Shown: one piece after another, positions 38,086-48,992 of the stretch
How the letters are laid out: every line of letters begins with the position of its first letter
How positions within the stretch are numbered: the stretch's first letter is position 1
Assembly (NCBI GenBank): GCA_050084985.1
Contig: JBITNC010000001.1
Span: 175,584,001 to 175,648,000 of the forward strand
Origin: Nageia nagi
Taxonomy: Eukaryota > Pinophyta
Length of the DNA stretch: 64,000 nucleotides
Reading direction: 5' to 3'
Notes under the pieces: generated by a model
What the model saw: only the letters and a program-made list of their open reading frames with translations
The model's database searches: none
What the model was told of the DNA's origin: nothing
Translations under genes and position numbers: made by a program

Positions 38086-38583
38086 AAATGTTATGGTAGC
38101 AATACTGTAGAGCATATTTTAATCATTTGAGAGATAATACTTAATTATAATTATGGAATTACTTATCATTTGAGCATAATTATAGAACATATTTAAATCT
38201 GAGTGAGCTTCTTCAAAATTCTATATTTTCATCATGCATCTTTTCAAATAATTCCAAGGAATTGCATCATATGTTTGTATCTTGCAATCATTACAAATAA
38301 TAAAATTGTATTTCCATCATGCATCTTATCAAATAATTCTTAGGCCTTGTAGCATGCATCTCCTTAAAAGTACATAATGTCCTATCATATGATAGACTTG
38401 GATCATTTCATGTCATATATTTGAAGAATCCAAGTTGGTTGTATGGTAACATAATAATGATACATATTTTGAAAGCTTCTAATTCATAATATTTTGAATA
38501 GGTTATCCTAGGGCAAAGATATGTTATTGTGTAGGTAAGACAACATAGCTTTAAATTTTTAGGTTGAATATTTGTAAAGTATT

Positions 38584-38608
38584 ACACACACACACACACA
38601 CACACACA
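38584..38608. repeat. (CA)n microsatellite
   Basis: About 12 uninterrupted CA dinucleotides. Confidence 0.95.
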
Positions 38609-38713
38609 TGCCCTATTTTGTTTTTTTTTTAAATGTGATAACTATGCGGTAATTTTTAAGCACTACCTATACCCATAAAGATTTTTTTAAAAATGAGGCA
38701 ATTTTAGGGGTGG

Positions 38714-39638
38714 TTTTAACACATAAAAATGAATTTATGTTTTTAAATCAATAAAATTAATGAAAACATGCTTGCTCTAAATATATGTCTTGAATTTCTT
38801 AATGTGATAATATCAATTTTTGTCTTGAATGTGAATTTTATAATGATTATCTTGAATATTGCATGAATTATCTTGTTTATTGGTGTGGTTATCTTGAATG
38901 TTGTGGATTAGCCTTGTTTATGTAGATGCATGCCGACCCATGGGTTGTATTATCTATTATCTATATAAATAAGGGATCTAATAGTAAGTACATCATCAAG
39001 GATACAAATGATCCCGTGTATGGCCTTGATATTGGCAAAAACCCTGTTAGGTGTCTCCTGACACCGCCTATCAAGCTGAATTTTGTGTATCCCCTTCTTG
39101 CAAGCATTCTGAAGAACTGAGAGACTTATCTAAGTGTCATACTACAATTATCTTGAGATTTAAGTGGAGGTGTAGACTCACTGGAGATGGATTATAGCCT
39201 ATCAAAGGCCACCGGTGTTCCTTTGTGGACGAATACAGACTACCAGCATTCCTATCTAGTGCGATGAACACCGCCTGTGACCTTCTTCTCTAACTTTTTA
39301 GTTCTATGATTTTAGGTATGAACAACATTGGATCCCAAGACTTCATTAATAGCTTCATTTTGAGCATGCTCTGTGAAGTGGGTATATAACTTCTATCTTG
39401 ATAGGTGGTATCATCTTATGCCTGACTACGTATACATATATCTTAATATATTGTATAGTCTGAGTTTTGCAAATAATTTTGAGTTTATCATTTGTTAAAA
39501 TACTTGTTCTATTTCTGTAGTTGATTTTCTCTTTCATTATTTTGTATAAATTGCTATCTGTAGCTTGAATACAAATATATTGGGTTTGTAGATATTTACC
39601 TGCTTATTTATTTGCATGCTCAATTTTATTTGTAAACA
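38714..39638 (+). repeat. 5' LTR of the gypsy element
   Basis: Begins TTTTAACACATAAAAATG and ends TTTGTAAACA. The partner begins TATTAACAC, so the ancestral start was probably TGTTAACAC, with the G hit independently in each copy. Confidence 0.9.
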
Positions 39639-39660
39639 TTTGGTGAACCCGATGTGAAAC
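39639..39660 (+). promoter_or_regulatory. Primer binding site of the gypsy element
   Basis: TTTGGTGAACCCGATGTGA lies directly after the LTR's terminal ACA. The tRNA it would pair with cannot be named safely from memory; an arginine tRNA is possible. The gag ATG follows at 39,661. Confidence 0.7.
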
Positions 39661-41783
39661 ATGCTTGCTAATTTGAAAATGGACAAAGATATAGATGAAT
39701 TTTTAGATTATTCTTCATTAGTTCAATCATCACCTAAGAGGAAAAGAAAAACATGGAAAGGAACAGTGCCAACTAGGAAAAGTGCTAGACTAAACAAAGA
39801 GAGTGCTCCTTGGATTATCGAAGATAAACTTCTAGATGAGGAATCCTATCATGGTGATTCTGAAGACAATAATAGTTTTGATGGTGAAACCCTAGAAAAT
39901 ATTAGCCAAATGTTTGAAAAGGATTTGTCAATAACCATGTACCGACCCAACAGATTCAATAGTTGGAACCTTATCAAAGAAAAACTTAGGTTAGTGCAAC
40001 AGTTTATGAAAGATTTTGGGATGTTCTACAAATTTGCTACAGACACTAGCACAACATACTTTTTCCACTACCTATGGAAATTCAAAACTACAAACAATCT
40101 CACATCAATCATTAGAGCATCTTTCATCAAATCAACTTTGACTATTATAGAAGATCATGAGAAATTTTATGTGCCATGCTTTAACCAATGAATTTCCACT
40201 CCTAAGGATATCAAATCAAATATTTGTGGATCTATGTCATCTCTAACCCTTGTTGAATATTTTAGAAATCATGAGACAATAATACAAGAAGAAGTGAACA
40301 ATGAGTATTCAGATGAAGAGGAAGTGGTACATTTTAATGAAAAATTAGATGATGAGTTAGAGACGGAGCTTGAAATGGACCCTATAGCACAGAGACTAGT
40401 TGATACTTACCCCTATTGGTCAGATCGAGAAAAAGAGATTAAAGAAGTAGAAGTAAGAAGGGTTATCAGCATAGGATCTTATCAAAAATCACAATCATGC
40501 ATAAAAGAGATCATCATAAGAGAATTAAAGATGTAGCTAGTACAGGAATGGAGGGAACAGAATTTAAGATTCACCCCAGGACCATCAGACCATAAGAAAG
40601 AAGAAGAGATAGAAGGGTGTAAAACTCTAGAAGAGAAGTTAGATCAGGATGACATAGGTAAATAGAGGTAAAGAGAGATAGCAGAACAAAGAATGGCACA
40701 GCTTCAAGCAATGGCTGAGCAGCTCAAAAAGTTAACATTGTTACATGATGAAAAAGCAAATAAATATTTAAAAAAAAATCATCCTCTTTGCACAAGAATC
40801 AGAAGAAGAACATGGGAAGGTGAAGACATCAAATTTAGCAAGTATGATGGTATAAGTGATCCAAGGATGCACATCATGATTTTCGAGGAGGCAGCTTGTA
40901 GTCACCTTCATGATGCAGATATGTTGGCTAGGTTATTTTAGCTCAGTCTAGGAGAAGAAGCTTCAAAATGGTTTTATGACCTAAAGGACCAAAGTATCAC
41001 CAGCTATGGATAGTTAAAATAGGAGTTCTTGGTTCGATATCAGCATAGTATAAAGAAAAAACCTACCATCATGGATTTGGCTAGAATGAGACAAGGGAAG
41101 AACCAATCATTTGAAGAGTTTGTGGTAGCTTGGAAGAAAGTGGTGACATACATAGAGTTAAGTGAAAAGGAGTTGAGGTAGATGTTGATAAAGTCACTAA
41201 GAGATGAGGTGATGCTCAAATTTTTCAATTATCTAGAATAACCCCTTACAGAAATGATCCTATCCATGATCCAAAAAGAGAGACACTTGATAAAAATTAG
41301 TTTATGGGGGCATAAGAAAGATGAAAAACCAATACCAACCAAAGTGATAGCTATAGTTGCAGCAACTAAAGAGTCACAAGGACCCACCAAATAGAGGACC
41401 CCTAGAGCATATACCAAAGTTATTGAAGATCATGATGAGTTGTTACAGTCATTGGTGCAAAGAGGTTTGATCCAGTTACCATTGGTGAATCAAAGAAACA
41501 TAAGAAATATAGGAGGATTTTGTAGATATCATAGGGGTCATGGCCATAAAACATGTGAATGTCAAAAATTCAGAGATATCATTTAGGATTTAGTAGATAA
41601 GAAGGCTATCTCATTCAACAAACCAGAAGAAAAAAGAAAGGCTCCAGTGCACACAAATAACAAAAAATTGGGGATATATAAGAACCCAATGCCACAGCAT
41701 GGTACTAGAATACTATGTGCCTAGGGACACACAATAAAGGGAATCAAGATCTCAGAAAGATAGTTAGAGGGATGATAGAATGA
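39661..41783 (+). pseudogene. Ty3/gypsy gag relic
   Basis: One frame of about 706 codons with in-frame stops but no frameshift. The N-terminal third is charged (PKRKRKTWKG, KSARLNKES) and then acidic. The middle matches the Retrotrans_gag family: HDADMLARLF, LSLGEEASKWFYDLKD, EFLVRYQ and a KNQSFEEFVVAWKKV segment (about 40,900-41,150). A zinc-knuckle-like block FCRYHRGHGHKTCECQKF lies at about 41,513-41,570. Gag would form the particle that packages the RNA. Most stops are TAG in place of likely Gln; the first is TGA at 40,189. The start ATG is chosen as the first after the primer site. No protease follows. Confidence 0.85.
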
Positions 41784-42241
41784 GGCTAGCACCAGTGGGA
41801 GCTCTAGGCTCTTCGGGGGTATCATTTGGTAGATTGATATGACTAAACTAACAAAAAAAAAGAGAGAAGCTAATAGTCAATCCAGGTCACTAACGGACAT
41901 CATGGTAAAGAGATTGGGGGGCTTCATGATGTCATAATAGGAGCATTAGCATTATATTTCATGCTAATAGGACCTCTGGTGGTCCTCTTTCAATGGAAAA
42001 CAAGAGAAATTCAAAGGTTCCAATTCCCCCTACAGCGTGAGAAGTTAGAATTGTAGGTTGTGTCATTGGCATTCATTTTTAGGAATCACGAAACATCAGT
42101 TTCATCCATCACAAGCACACATACAAGAGTAATTAGGTAACAAAATTTGTATTTTATATATATATCATGAAAAATCAAAATGTTTCTATTTAGAGGAAGT
42201 CTTAATGCAACTGGATGAGATCACATAGAATGACCTAGAAT
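41784..42241. other. Spacer between gag and the antisense PMD gene
   Basis: No coding frame on either strand that I recognise. This is where pol would be expected; it is absent. The convergent 3' ends of gag and PMD meet here. Confidence 0.6.
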
Positions 42242-44185
42242 CTCCTACTAGAGCCCCCTCCCCCTACACTAGAGCTAGTAGCCCTGCTAGATGAGCCACC
42301 CCCACATCGTGCCTTGTACTTCTCTATGCATGCCTTCTCCTCATCAATCTATCTCTTGGCCTGGTGAAGCTACTCGTAGAGGGATTTGATCTCTTTGTTG
42401 GCTATCTATAGGTCCTGATAGATGCTAGTATAGTCCCCTCCTTTGAACTGTAGATGACCCTGTAGCTCTCTGATCTTTGCATCCTTCTAACTGATTTGAC
42501 TGTGTAGCCTAGCCATCTTAACCTTAGGGTCTTGGTCATCTGTGACATAGCATAGACATATCATGTTAGTCTTTTGCATATCATGAAAGCAGAAAATCAA
42601 AAGAAAGCAAAAGAGAAAATAAGCTACCATCATCATGCTCATCATCATCTTCCTCCTTCGCATCTATATCTGCCTCATCCTTAGGTTCATACTCATCCTG
42701 GTCTAGATTTATCTCCTCATTGTCATCATGACCTGCATCTTGAGATGCATCGTGGGCATATGTCAAGCTACTCTCTCCTCCCCACCCTACCGTTGTGTAG
42801 GGAGCATCCCATCCGATCTCTATATCCCCTGTGTCCTCATCCTCTCCTACATCATCACCTGAGTCAGCATCATGAATACCTATGTGGTGAGGATGACATT
42901 CCCTCCACTAGTCTAGGTAGTCCTTCATATGCTTAGGTTCATCCATGTCATCATCAACCCCATAGTTGGAGTCCTCGCTAGGGGACTCCCAATCTGAGTC
43001 CCAGTTAAGTACTAGCTCGTAGTCCTCTGGGAGGTACCTACTATGATAATAGTGCACCACTATCCTACAATCATCTGGTATACCCTGCTGGAGGCCAAAC
43101 TGATGGAGTACCCACTCTAGTTTGTATGACTCCACTAGTACCCTACATGCTTGTATGTATGTAGGGTGTCTCACCCATGCCATCTCCTGTATGTCCTCCT
43201 CCCACTCTGGTCCACTCTGATAGGGATGCTAGTATATTTGTGCCTCCTGTAGTAGGTCAAATTGCACCTACCATCCCTCTAGGTCCACATTAGGGAAGCT
43301 TGGTCCCTCTATCATCACCCACCATTACCAGGTGGGTACATCATCTGGCTAGTCGAGGGGCAATGTCATCAGTCTAAAAATGATGATATGGTCGTATGCC
43401 CACACCTGTAGTATCATAGAGTGTGCTACCTGTCACCCCCTCTCTCCACCTCTATGAAACCGTGGATGTCATGATAGAGTTGTGCCAGTATCATAGGGCA
43501 TCATGCATACCACTATCTATGTGTCACCATGTTCTGTATGATAGGAACCATGCCCATGGGGAAGGTCTAACTACTCTTATCTGGGTAGACGATGGCATCC
43601 AGAAGGTAGGTAATTAGGAGCCTCATCCATAGGTCACCCTATGCTAGAGGTTCCTTTGGCACATGTCTCATTAGGGACACACCCCTCTTCCTATAATTTA
43701 CCTCATCTGACCTCGTCAACCATGTAGCCCATACCTCTACCTATTCCTGGCTGGGAACAGGAACCATGTTCACTAGCTGCCCCCTGATAGGAAGTCTGGT
43801 GATCTTGTAGATGTCCTCTAGTGTCATCATGATCTCACCAATAAGAAGGTGAAAGGTGTTGGAGTTCAGATCCCAACTTTCCATAAAAGTTATCAACATA
43901 TCACGATTATGAAACATGTAATCAGCAAATGCTAGGTAACTAAAAGAAATGTCCTCCAGAATACTCCAGGCCTCATCAGTTTGTGGCCATTATTGGGTAG
44001 TGGTAAAAGTAGCACTCTTGCTAGATGGTCACATAAGATATGAATGATTCTACAAGAAAAGAGTGATAGAGAGCAAGTTAGTATCAGATATGAAGCAAAA
44101 ATAGCAAAATAGTATAGGTAAAGAAGACCACCCACGGTCTAAACCAGGGTAGAAAGGATCGCCAATGGTCCTATTTTCATACACG
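42242..44185 (-). pseudogene. Antisense plant mobile domain gene in the gypsy element, with at least one intron
   Basis: Minus-strand PMD features in order: SWDLNSNTFHLLIGE then MTLEDIYKITRLPIRG (about 43,795-43,880), LAQLYHDIHGF (about 43,470), and LEWVLHQFGLQQGIP (about 43,080-43,120), all diagnostic. An acidic tail (DDNEEINLDQDEYEPKDE, about 42,665-42,715) follows. An 88-bp intron then leads in frame into a predicted coiled coil (KIRELQGHLQ ... KEIKSLYE ... EEKACIEKYKAR) and a Gly/Ser-rich end with a stop at 42,242. A likely acceptor (TTTTCTTGTAG) at 44,050 suggests another intron; the first exon near 44,100-44,185 is uncertain. There is one frame change near 43,350 and more than ten stops, mainly TAG. 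PMD proteins act in silencing and genome stability in plants; a role here in element control is inference. Confidence 0.8.
42540..42627 (-). other. Predicted GT-AG intron of the antisense PMD gene
   Basis: Donor GATG|GTAGCTT and acceptor ATGTCACAG|ATGACC on the minus strand. Removing the 88 bp joins the acidic tail to the coiled coil without changing frame (phase 1). The intron contains T-rich sequence before the acceptor. An intron on this strand means the gene was transcribed antisense to gag. Confidence 0.7.
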
Positions 44186-44947
44186 AGGGTAAATAAAATT
44201 TGAAGTACAAGTTTGTACTAATGAGTGTGGTACAACTGTAAGATTAGGATTTTGAAAAATGAAATAAAAAAGTAAAAATGATGGGCTGAGGTATTCAATA
44301 GGTAAACCTTAGGAGCAACTTGGAAAATTAGTATGTAGGGTAGCTAAAATCTGAAGGCAAGTAAAAACATAGCAAGAAATAAGAAATGCAATATATCTGA
44401 TGACCAATAGGAGAATTGGCCACCAAGGTAGCTCTATGTCCATCTTGGCATGTGATTGGTAGGGCCATAGTATGTGTACAATAGCTAGGAAATATCACCC
44501 AGTGATAGCGATAGAATCACCAACTAGAACTCTCCAACTTAGTCTCCCAAGCTCTAAGATATTCTCAACTGTGAAAATGATAGTGTGACCAAATGAGGAA
44601 GGGTGGGGTTCCTTTTATAGAAATATTAGGGCACACACTTCAAGATAGTTTTGATTTGGGCATTCAGTGTGCATGGGCAAGTAACTAGGTATCAATTTGG
44701 AATCTAGGGGCGATTCATCATGGCCTGATCTTCATGGTTTTTGATAAATCCTTAAGAAAAGGGCCACCCATGCTCTTATTTGAAGACTGCCTACATTCTA
44801 AATCTACCAAAAGAACTACCCATGTTCCTTTTTCCAGTTAATCAGCTCATCCAAGTATCATAGGTACATCATAGGTGCTTGATCAATGTTATATCCAGGA
44901 TAATATTGCTTTGAATTTCATGTTTACAGGGCTGTATTATCAGCTTA
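44186..44947. other. Region upstream of the antisense PMD gene
   Basis: Probably holds the PMD gene's promoter and 5' leader, since it lies directly upstream of it on the minus strand. I cannot identify a TATA box with confidence. Confidence 0.35.
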
Positions 44948-45130
44948 TCATGCCTCTTGGTGCGTAGTTTTAGCTCCCATTTATTAGTTCATCATGCCTC
45001 TTAGCATGGATTTTTAGCTCCCATTTATTAGTTTATCATGCCTCTTGGCATGGAGTTTCAGCTCCCATATATCTTGCAGAGTTCGGTTCTTATGCAACTG
45101 CAGCATACCTCTTGGTGCGAAGTCTCAGTT
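44948..45130 (+). repeat. 43-44-bp tandem repeat, 3 copies plus a degenerate fourth
   Basis: ATCATGCCTCTTGG or a close variant starts at 44,948, 44,991 and 45,035, each followed by TTTTAGCTCCCATTTATT. A weaker copy is near 45,105. GT/CA-rich simple sequence follows to about 45,330. Confidence 0.85.
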
Positions 45131-45595
45131 TCCATTGTAGTTGTGTGGAACTTAGCTCTCTCCTATGTGTGGTCATGTGTGTTCATGTGTGTTGTCATGG
45201 TTATCATGTCTTATCTTGTGATGTTGTCTCATCGAGTTATCGTCAGGTCATCATGTGTGGTTAGGTCATCTGTCAGGTCATCATCTTGTGTATGAGTGTT
45301 GTCAGGTTTGTTGTCATGAGTCATCAGTGTTATGGTAAGGTTATTAGACTATCATATATATCAAATTATCACCTTCTATGGCATTCATATATCAAAAAAA
45401 ATGCAAGGGGCAAGCATGCCCAAGGTAATATCAAAGGAAGTTTTCTCAACCCATCTCTAGTATTAGTAATGTTTGTCACAATTTTATTTTATGATTAACG
45501 TTTATCAATGCTTGTAGAATCTTTCATTGTTATGATATTTTGTTTTTACTTTGAATGCAAAATCTCTGATCACCTCATGTTTTCTGTCGATTTCA

Positions 45596-45613
45596 CATTC
45601 AAAGTGGGGCATC
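45596..45613 (+). promoter_or_regulatory. Polypurine tract of the gypsy element
   Basis: CAAAGTGGGGCATC directly precedes the 3' LTR start at 45,614. Confidence 0.75.
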
Positions 45614-46538
45614 TATTAACACATAAAAATGAATTTATGTTTTTAAATCAATAAAATTAATGAAAACATGCTTGGTCTAAATATATGTCTTGAATGTCTT
45701 AATGTGATAATATCAATGTTTGTCTTGAATGTGAATTTTATAATGATTATCTTGAATATTGCATGAATTATCTTGTTTATTGGTGTGGTTATCTTAAATG
45801 TTGTGAATTAGCCTTTTTTATGTAGATGCATACCGACCCATGGGTTGTATTATCTATTATCTATATAAATAAGGGATCTAATAGTAAGTCCATCATCAAG
45901 GATACACATGATCCCACGTATGGTCTTGATGTTGGCAAAAACCCTATTAGGTGTCTTCTAACATCGCCTATCAAGCTAGATTTTGTGTATCCCCTTCTTG
46001 TGAGCATTTTGAAGAACTAAGAGACTTATTTGAGTGTCATACTACAATTATCTCGAGATTTGAGTGGAGGTGTAGACTCGTTGGAGATGGATTATAGCCT
46101 ATCGAAGGCCACTAGCATTCCTCTGTGGATGAATACAAACCATCGGTGTTCCTATCCAGTGCGATGAACATCACCCATGGCCTTCTTCTCTAACTTTTTA
46201 GTTCCATGATTTTAGGTATGAACAACATTGGATCCCAGGACTTCGTCAACAGCTTCATTTCGAGCATGCTCTGTGAAGTGGGTATATACCTTCTATCTTG
46301 ATAGGTGGTGTCATCTTATGCCTAACTACGTATACATATATCTTAATATATTGTATAGTCTGAGTTTTGCAAATAATTTTGAGTTTATCATTTGTTAAAA
46401 TACTTGTTCTATTTTTGCAATTGATTGTCTCTTTCATTATTTTGTATAAATTGCTATCCGTAGCTCGAATACAAATATATTGGGTTTGTAGATATTTACC
46501 TGCTTATTTATTTACATGCTCAATTTTATTTGTAAACA
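45614..46538 (+). repeat. 3' LTR of the gypsy element
   Basis: 925 bp, colinear with the 5' LTR; followed by the GGTGG target duplication. Confidence 0.9.
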
Positions 46539-46728
46539 GGTGGTTATAGCTACCCATATTGGTTAATATAGTTATGGTTTATAATTACCATTGTATGACA
46601 TTAGAAGATGGTTTCAAGTGACATATACTGATGATTTTTAGTCAACATTATAGAGAGGGGAATTTTGGTGGTAGGCTCATAGGTGATGAGAAAATAGTTG
46701 CAAATAATATGATAGGCAATGATTTATA

Positions 46729-46758
46729 ACCACCCCAAAATTCCTTTTCGATATCATG
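46729..46758 (-). repeat. CACTA right terminal inverted repeat
   Basis: Inverted, it reads CATGATATCGAAAAGGAATT then TTGGGGTGG. It aligns to the left end with two changes in the CACTA pentamer and one deleted A. Related subterminal words occur at 38,697-38,714 and about 46,660. Confidence 0.75.
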
Positions 46759-46761
46759 ATC

Positions 46762-48970
46762 CATTTAGAGCCCACTCATCTCTTTCCTTTGGGAAGATCA
46801 CAAAGCTCCCAAGTATAATTTTTCACAATTGAGTTCATCTCCTCTTACATAAATTTCAACCACACATCCTTAGTACAAGCTTGCTCATAACAAGATGGTT
46901 CAAAATATGAGATATTCCTCTTTTGGGAAATAAGCTAAGCATAATTCATGACATCTCATTTTGGCTCACCTTCACTTGCATCTCCATACATGTGGATGTT
47001 CTCAAGTATTTGGACAATTTGATCCTTTTTTAATGATGTTATTTTCTAGTAAGCCTTTGATAAATTTTGATTCAAAATTTGAAATGGAGGATGGTTTTTG
47101 AAATTCTTCTTACCTCTCATTGTCTTCATCACATCATCAATCATATTTGTAGAGTTATCACTTAAATAGGGGATGTAACTACTAGAGCTTTTACCATTAG
47201 AGGGGTTGGTTGGTGGCAAAATTGGAATTTTGGGCTACACATTAACCTTATAGTGTAATCATTAATAAAGGTAAGAAAGTATGAATTCTTACCCAAACTT
47301 AAAATTTTTGTAGGGCCACAAATATCAATGGATCAATTGGAGTGGGTATGAGGCCCTCCATGCTTTTAATTTATCAAATTTATGCCTTGAGTGCATTCCC
47401 AATGTATATCATTCATAAATAACCTTGGGATAATCCATATTTAGCAAATCATAAATAAGATTATGAGACAACTTTAACCTATTAAAATTTAAGTGGCCAA
47501 ATCTAAGATGCAACAACTAAGAAATATTATCCACAATCATAGAAATTCTAGTTGGATCCCTCTTTATTCTCTAAACTTTATTGAAAATAATCTATTATTA
47601 TTCATATGAAAAATAACAACATTCATATTCTTATAAATTTTGTCAAAAATTTCACATTTCATATCTTCAAAAACCAATTTATAATTCTTCTCCATCATTT
47701 TCCCAACACTTAATTAACTATGTTTTAGATTTGGAGTGTAGTAAATATCTTTGATACTTTTATTTCCTTTGTTTTTATTTACTTTAAGCACTCATTTTCC
47801 AACCACCTCCAATATCTTATTAATTCCAAGCCTTATGTTGAACTTTTAAGATTGCTCCATGGATGAGAACAACTGCCCCTTTCTTTTCATATGGTTGGAG
47901 CAACCAATATCAAGTATCCATTTCTCTTCAATAAATTTATTACCAACCTTATCCAAGGATAAGAGAAAAATATATTCTCCATTATTCTCATCTTAACCAT
48001 AGTGACTTAATCTCCTTTTATTTGCATCCTACTTTAATCTACACTCCCTCTAAAAATGCCCAAACTTATTGCAATGATAACTTGCATATTTCTCTTATCA
48101 ATATTACCTCTATCTCTACCTTTTTTTATTTTATCCACCTCTTCTTCTTCCTCTTCCTCTACCTCTAGAAGAATTATGGCCTCTCCCTTGGCATCTTCCT
48201 TTCCAATTGAACTTGCCTCAACCTATTTTATAGCAAATGCTTTTTCTTATACACTAGCAACAATAGTATTGTCTTTCATTCTCTCCTCATATGACATGAG
48301 AGAGTCAATGACTTGATAAAATTTAAGAGTTGATATATTTTTACTCTTTTCTATGATAATGGCCACATGATTCCACTTAGATTTAAGTTAGCTCAACAAT
48401 ATTTTTATAATAACTTCCTTAGACAAGTTATCTCAAAAAGTGATCATTTTATTAACAATATATTTCACTCTTCCATAATAATATCAAACTAATTCATTTT
48501 CATGCATCTTGAGGTTCACAAAATCTCTTCTAAGTGTTTGTAGCTGCACTTTTTTCACCTAATCACTTCCTTGATATCCATCTCTCAAGTTGTTCCATGC
48601 TTGTTGAGCTCTAGGATACCCAATAATCCTCGGAAAGATTCTCTTCTCAAGTATAGAATAGAGATGATTGAGAGCAAGATAAATTTTCTTTTAGGCTTCC
48701 TTTCTTATTCATGTTTTAGCTACTATGAGTACATTCCATTCATTTGGTTCAATGTATCCAACCATGACTACTTCCCACAAATATTTTCCCTTGAGAAAAG
48801 TATTCATTTCTATGCTTTGGTACTTACAATATGATTCAACCACAATTTTAGGATTAGGAGAGTGTTTATGTTACTAGAAATTATACCAAGACAAAAACAA
48901 ACTAGTCTTCTAAAAATAACTTTTGAGAATGTAAAGAAGAATCCATAGGCTTTCTCAAACCTACAAAACC
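46762..48970 (-). pseudogene. Copia gag, protease, integrase and RT start (5' half of the split element)
   Basis: Minus-strand order: gag with AWNNLRDGYQGS (about 48,590) and LQTLRRDF, a zinc knuckle HCNKFGHF*REC (about 48,050), protease WILDIGCSNHM (about 47,890-47,925, active-site D-S-G altered to D-I-G), pre-integrase HLRFGHLNF (about 47,500), integrase start IHSDICGP-like with stops (about 47,310), and the RT entry NYTWELCDLPKGK ending at K-W next to the CACTA. It has frame breaks and many stops. It continues at 22,877 across the CACTA. Confidence 0.85.
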
Positions 48971-48971
48971 A

Positions 48972-48991
48972 ACCTATGCTATGATACCATA
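48972..48991 (-). promoter_or_regulatory. Primer binding site of the split copia element
   Basis: The minus strand reads TGGTATCATAGCATAGGTT two bases inside the LTR, matching the initiator-Met type TGGTATCAGAGC. It proves that 48,993-49,556 served as a 5' LTR. Confidence 0.85.
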
Positions 48992-48992
48992 A

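Larger units (their letters stand above)
38714..46538 (+). mobile_element. Complete non-autonomous Ty3/gypsy element with gag and an antisense PMD gene
   Basis: Two 925-bp LTRs align without a single gap at an offset of exactly 6,900 bp. A perfect 5-bp target duplication GGTGG flanks the element (38,709-38,713 and 46,539-46,543). A primer site follows the first LTR and a polypurine tract precedes the second. Inside are a gag frame on the plus strand and a spliced plant mobile domain gene on the minus strand. I find no protease, RT, RNase H or integrase, so mobility would have depended on a partner. The insertion site lies in the CACTA's right subterminal region. By hand count about 65 of 925 LTR positions differ, about 56 of them transitions. 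Confidence 0.9.
22878..46758. mobile_element. CACTA (En/Spm-type) transposon packed with PPR fragments, with three nested insertions
   Basis: The left end reads CACTAGAATGAAAAAGGGC and the right end, inverted, reads CATGATATCGAAAAGGAATT. Both then continue into a GGGGCGG/GGGGTGG subterminal motif typical of CACTA elements. Flanking trinucleotides are ACC (22,875-22,877) and ATC (46,759-46,761), a 3-bp target duplication with one transition. Excising it restores the copia RT frame. Subtracting the nested elements leaves about 8.7 kb. I see no TnpA/TnpD transposase; instead the body holds PPR motif shards on both strands and a 111-bp E1-motif array. It therefore looks like a non-autonomous gene-capturing (Pack-CACTA) element. 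Strand is not assigned because no transposase orients it. Confidence 0.8.

Noticed and set aside
38697-46745. Separate MITE with ends AATTTTAGGGGTGGTT hosting the gypsy insertion
   Set aside because: These words are better explained as CACTA subterminal repeats, given the CACTA termini and the restored copia frame.
48056-48316. 86-codon plus-strand frame with a Ser run
   Set aside because: Antisense shadow of the copia gag zinc-knuckle region.
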